DNA of 16,367 nucleotides from an uncultured Bacteroidales bacterium. Lineage in GTDB: Bacteria > Bacteroidota > Bacteroidia > Bacteroidales > Bacteroidaceae. Positions within the stretch are counted from its first letter, which is position 1, and each line of letters begins with the position of its first letter. Positions 14,698-16,367 of this stretch are shown here, one piece after another. The position numbers and the translations under genes are program-made. Where the stretch lies: NCBI GenBank assembly GCA_937995875.1, contig CALKIW010000203.1:1-16367 (forward strand). Direction: 5' to 3'. A model generated the notes under the pieces. That model worked only from the letters and a program-made list of their open reading frames with translations. It searched no databases and was not told the origin of the DNA.

Positions 14698-14882
14698 ATT
14701 CCGTTTAAGACATAACGGCAGGACCACTAAGCTTTTTTCGCAGAAAATCAAACTGTTTTTCGAAAAACCATGATCAGTTAATGTGGGAAACATAGCCCTT
14801 TTCACGCTATAATATAAGGTTTATATGACATGAAAAACGGTTATAAAAACTTACATTTTTTCATTCGTCATAAAATGAAATA
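14698..14882. other. Intergenic region right of the IS
   Basis: About 185 AT-rich bases with no gene. It contains the 14-base palindrome GTTTTTCGAAAAAC (14755-14768) and, just downstream of the leftward gene that ends at 14883, a small stem TTTCATT (14859-14865) / AATGAAA (14874-14880) without a T run that might weakly end that transcript. I see no promoter consensus or attachment site. Confidence 0.5.
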
Positions 14883-15311
14883 TCACTCGCCACCGTACAT
14901 CGGACAATCGAAATCATGGTAATGCGTATGCAATTTATCATCTGTATATTCCCATTCTACTTCTCCAGTACCGTCGCACTCCTTGCAATCTTCTTCTTCA
15001 TATTCCGTTACTACTTCATCTACCAACGGACACGCATCTAACGCCTGTCTGATAGCCTTATATGTACAAGACACCTGGCATGGTTTTGATACTTTGGGTA
15101 GTTTTAGTTCTTCGCATCCTTTGACAGGTTCGTAGTGTTCGTTAAGCCTGTCTGGGCTAATTCTGATTATTACATGACCATCTGTGGCCCAAACCTCATT
15201 GTAGCCGAGATAAAGAAAAGGAACGTATGTAAATGCTCTAAACCCATCAGCATCCGTAAACATTTCTAACAACTCGGTCTCGTTCTTGATTTTATCGTTT
15301 TTCATTTTCAT
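14883..15311 (-). CDS. Hypothetical protein with a degenerate DnaJ-like CxxCxGxG motif
   Basis: A 142-residue acidic protein not assigned to a named family. Residues 1-60 are mixed alpha/beta, with WATDGHVIIRIS (41-52) reminiscent of a beta-clamp-like or sensor fold, but that is weak. At 109-116 CKECDGTG is a good DnaJ-type zinc half-site, followed by GEVEWEY; the partner half-site would be expected at 136-142 but reads CPMYGGE and then stops, so the second cysteine is Tyr and the glycine tail is cut short. It may be C-terminally truncated relative to its relatives. ATG 15311 is annotated, but GGAG stands 8 nt before the next in-frame ATG at 15305, a better-spaced start. It lies 22 nt after the pentapeptide gene, same strand, probably one operon. 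Confidence 0.7.
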   Translation of the reverse strand: MKMKNDKIKNETELLEMFTDADGFRAFTYVPFLYLGYNEVWATDGHVIIRISPDRLNEHYEPVKGCEELKLPKVSKPCQVSCTYKAIRQALDACPLVDEVVTEYEEEDCKECDGTGEVEWEYTDDKLHTHYHDFDCPMYGGE

Positions 15312-15333
15312 AGCTCCATATAAGTTTTAATCA

Positions 15334-16038
15334 TCAATACTCCACCGCTTCTTGCCTGTTAATGTAAAAGTATATGCCGTGCGATCGATTGCCCCATCGG
15401 TAAACGTTGAAGTAGTCTGGGTACACCATTTCGCCCACCTTATACACGCAGGGGGCATACTCTCTGTCGGTTATCTCATCGAGGTGTTCATTTGTCTTCA
15501 AGTTGGTTATCTCCAGCACTTTTGCTTTGTCGCATCGGCATCTGTTGGTAGTGGCTGAGATTCGCTCGGCATCCTCAGGTATAAGTAACTTGACAAGACA
15601 CTCATTTACTTTCTTCCATCCAATGAACGCTCCATCGCTTGGACAGGCAAGTGGTATGAACGGGACGTTTTTTGCACCATATAAGTCTGCACCATTCAAG
15701 TAGGCAAAACGTAGGTCTGTGTTATTCAAGTCGGCAAATCGCAAGTTGGCAACACACAAGTTAGTGGCTTCAAAGTTAGCACGGCTCAAGATGGCGCGGG
15801 GTATGTTAGCATAATATAAGTTAGTAAAATTCAAGTAGGCGTCACTCAAATTAGCGTCACTCAAATCCGCACCACTCAAATAAGCTCCCATTAAGTAGGC
15901 TCCGCATAAGTCCGCACCGCGCAGGTCTGTCCTTTGCCTTACCGCTTCTTCAAGCGTTTTCTTCACGCTGTTATCTTCACACTCGTGAGTGAATAATATA
16001 TTACCAGAGATGTCTTTAATTTCAATTTTCGTTTTCAT
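15334..16038 (-). CDS. Pentapeptide-repeat protein with a conserved C-terminal domain
   Basis: A 234-residue protein. After about 35 residues of N-terminal strand/helix, residues 37-121 are 17 consecutive pentapeptides of the A(D/N)LXX type (TDLRG ADLCG AYLMG AYLSG and so on), expected to form a right-handed quadrilateral beta-helix. Residues about 124-234 (NVPFIPLACPSDG, FIGWKKV, LLIPEDAERISATT, CRCDKAKVLEI, ending YFYINRQEAVEY) resemble a domain (DUF5758, from memory) that follows pentapeptide repeats in Bacteroidales phage and mobile-element proteins. Its role is unknown; some pentapeptide proteins mimic DNA and protect gyrase, but nothing here shows that. There is no signal peptide. The repeats are also visible in the DNA as a recurring short AAGT-rich block. 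Confidence 0.85.
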   Translation of the reverse strand: MKTKIEIKDISGNILFTHECEDNSVKKTLEEAVRQRTDLRGADLCGAYLMGAYLSGADLSDANLSDAYLNFTNLYYANIPRAILSRANFEATNLCVANLRFADLNNTDLRFAYLNGADLYGAKNVPFIPLACPSDGAFIGWKKVNECLVKLLIPEDAERISATTNRCRCDKAKVLEITNLKTNEHLDEITDREYAPCVYKVGEMVYPDYFNVYRWGNRSHGIYFYINRQEAVEY

Positions 16039-16134
16039 TTTTCAGTCTTTCAAATAATAAGGTGTTGTATATCCTACACTTAATTTAATATCATTATATT
16101 GGTTCTCTGTTGTATGTATCATTATAATTTACAT

Positions 16135-16367
16135 TTAAAATGGACAGTCTTCGTCATTTTTTCTGAACAAGTCATCATCGAAGTCAAAAGTAGCCGCCTC
16201 ATACAAATCTTGTTGTTTCTGTTTTAATTCCTCATAGAGATGGTTTGAATTATCCCATTTGGGTTCAGTTCCGTCAGGGATGTATGGTGTGTAGCGGCCG
16301 TTGTTTAGGTTATACTTGAAATAAGCTGTTCCACATTCTCCGAGATGGCGAAACTTCACTTTTTGCA
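16135..16367 (-). CDS. Edge-truncated protein with SSB-like acidic C-terminal tip
   Basis: The frame is open to the window edge. A GTG at 16359 could start it (74 residues), but codons for Gln and Lys precede it without a stop, so this is more probably the C-terminal part of a longer protein. Visible features are a polar N-terminal part (GTAYFKYNLNNGRYTPYIPDG), a helix (HLYEELKQKQQDLYEAA) and an acidic end, FDFDDDLFRKNDEDCPF. The final acidic stretch with a terminal Pro-Phe resembles the protein-interaction tip of single-stranded DNA-binding proteins (E. coli …DDDIPF). The body does not look like an SSB OB fold, which would lie upstream if present. It lies 96 nt upstream of the pentapeptide gene on the same strand. 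Confidence 0.6.
   Translation of the reverse strand, partial: QKVKFRHLGECGTAYFKYNLNNGRYTPYIPDGTEPKWDNSNHLYEELKQKQQDLYEAATFDFDDDLFRKNDEDCPF

Noticed and set aside
13297..14701. Target-site duplication of the IS
   Set aside because: With the ends placed at TGTCATG, the flanks are AACT and AGCT, which do not match fully; no other placement gives a perfect repeat of 3-5 bp.
14755..14768. 14-base perfect palindrome GTTTTTCGAAAAAC as an operator or terminator
   Set aside because: AT-rich and short, no T run after it, and no gene start close enough to be controlled; could occur by chance in AT-rich DNA.
15700..15960. Possible CRISPR-like or tandem DNA repeat in the pentapeptide gene
   Set aside because: The regular 15-base periodicity on the DNA is simply the coding pattern of pentapeptide repeats; there are no spacers.

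Overview
The window looks like a chromosomal segment from a member of the Bacteroidales (Prevotella/Bacteroides-like) with an accessory stretch at its right end. The signs are: promoters of the Bacteroidetes type (TTTG, about 20 bp, TAnnTTTG); the minus-strand gene order ileS, TraR/DksA-like gene, lspA, DUF4296 lipoprotein, typical of that group; a Bacteroidetes-type LspA with a long loop; and a pentapeptide-repeat protein whose C-terminal domain resembles one common in Bacteroidales mobile DNA. Assignment below the order level is not possible from this sequence alone.

Layout. 1-435 is non-coding apart from a possible 3' tail of an upstream gene, and ends in a good promoter. 436-2885 (+) is a two-gene unit: a class I/II PLP aminotransferase and, 2 nt later, a LolC/LolE/FtsX-type ABC permease. 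A hairpin at 2899-2939 separates it from a convergent minus-strand block (10369 down to 2992): ileS, a TraR/DksA-like gene without cysteines, lspA, a DUF4296 lipoprotein and a secreted C69-family dipeptidase. The three middle genes overlap by 4 bp at each junction, so they are probably translationally coupled, and an intercistronic hairpin lies between ileS and the DksA-like gene. At about 10.4 kb, back-to-back promoters drive ileS leftward and, rightward, a ribosome-biogenesis GTPase (ysxC/engB) that overlaps by 4 bp an Uup-like ABC-F ATPase. Most of this core concerns translation (IleRS, ribosome assembly, ABC-F, DksA-like regulation) and the envelope (LspA, lipoprotein, Lol-type permease, secreted peptidase).

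From 12.88 kb the character changes. A gene-free stretch of about 420 bp holds two related tandem hairpins and a cluster of TTGTCA motifs. It is followed by an IS3-family insertion sequence (about 13301-14697). Its orfA is intact with an A7 slippery run, but its orfB carries an additional one-base deletion, so this copy looks inactive. Beyond it lie three minus-strand accessory genes: a small protein with a degenerate DnaJ-like CxxCxGxG motif, a 17-repeat pentapeptide protein, and an edge-truncated protein whose acidic C-terminus ends in Pro-Phe like an SSB tip. These look like part of a prophage or other mobile element continuing beyond the right edge.

The best candidates for something less ordinary are the tandem hairpin/TTGTCA region beside the IS, the SSB-tip-like tail at the right edge, the cysteine-free DksA-like protein in the lspA operon, and the doubly frameshifted transposase. 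No complete new defence or metabolic system is visible.
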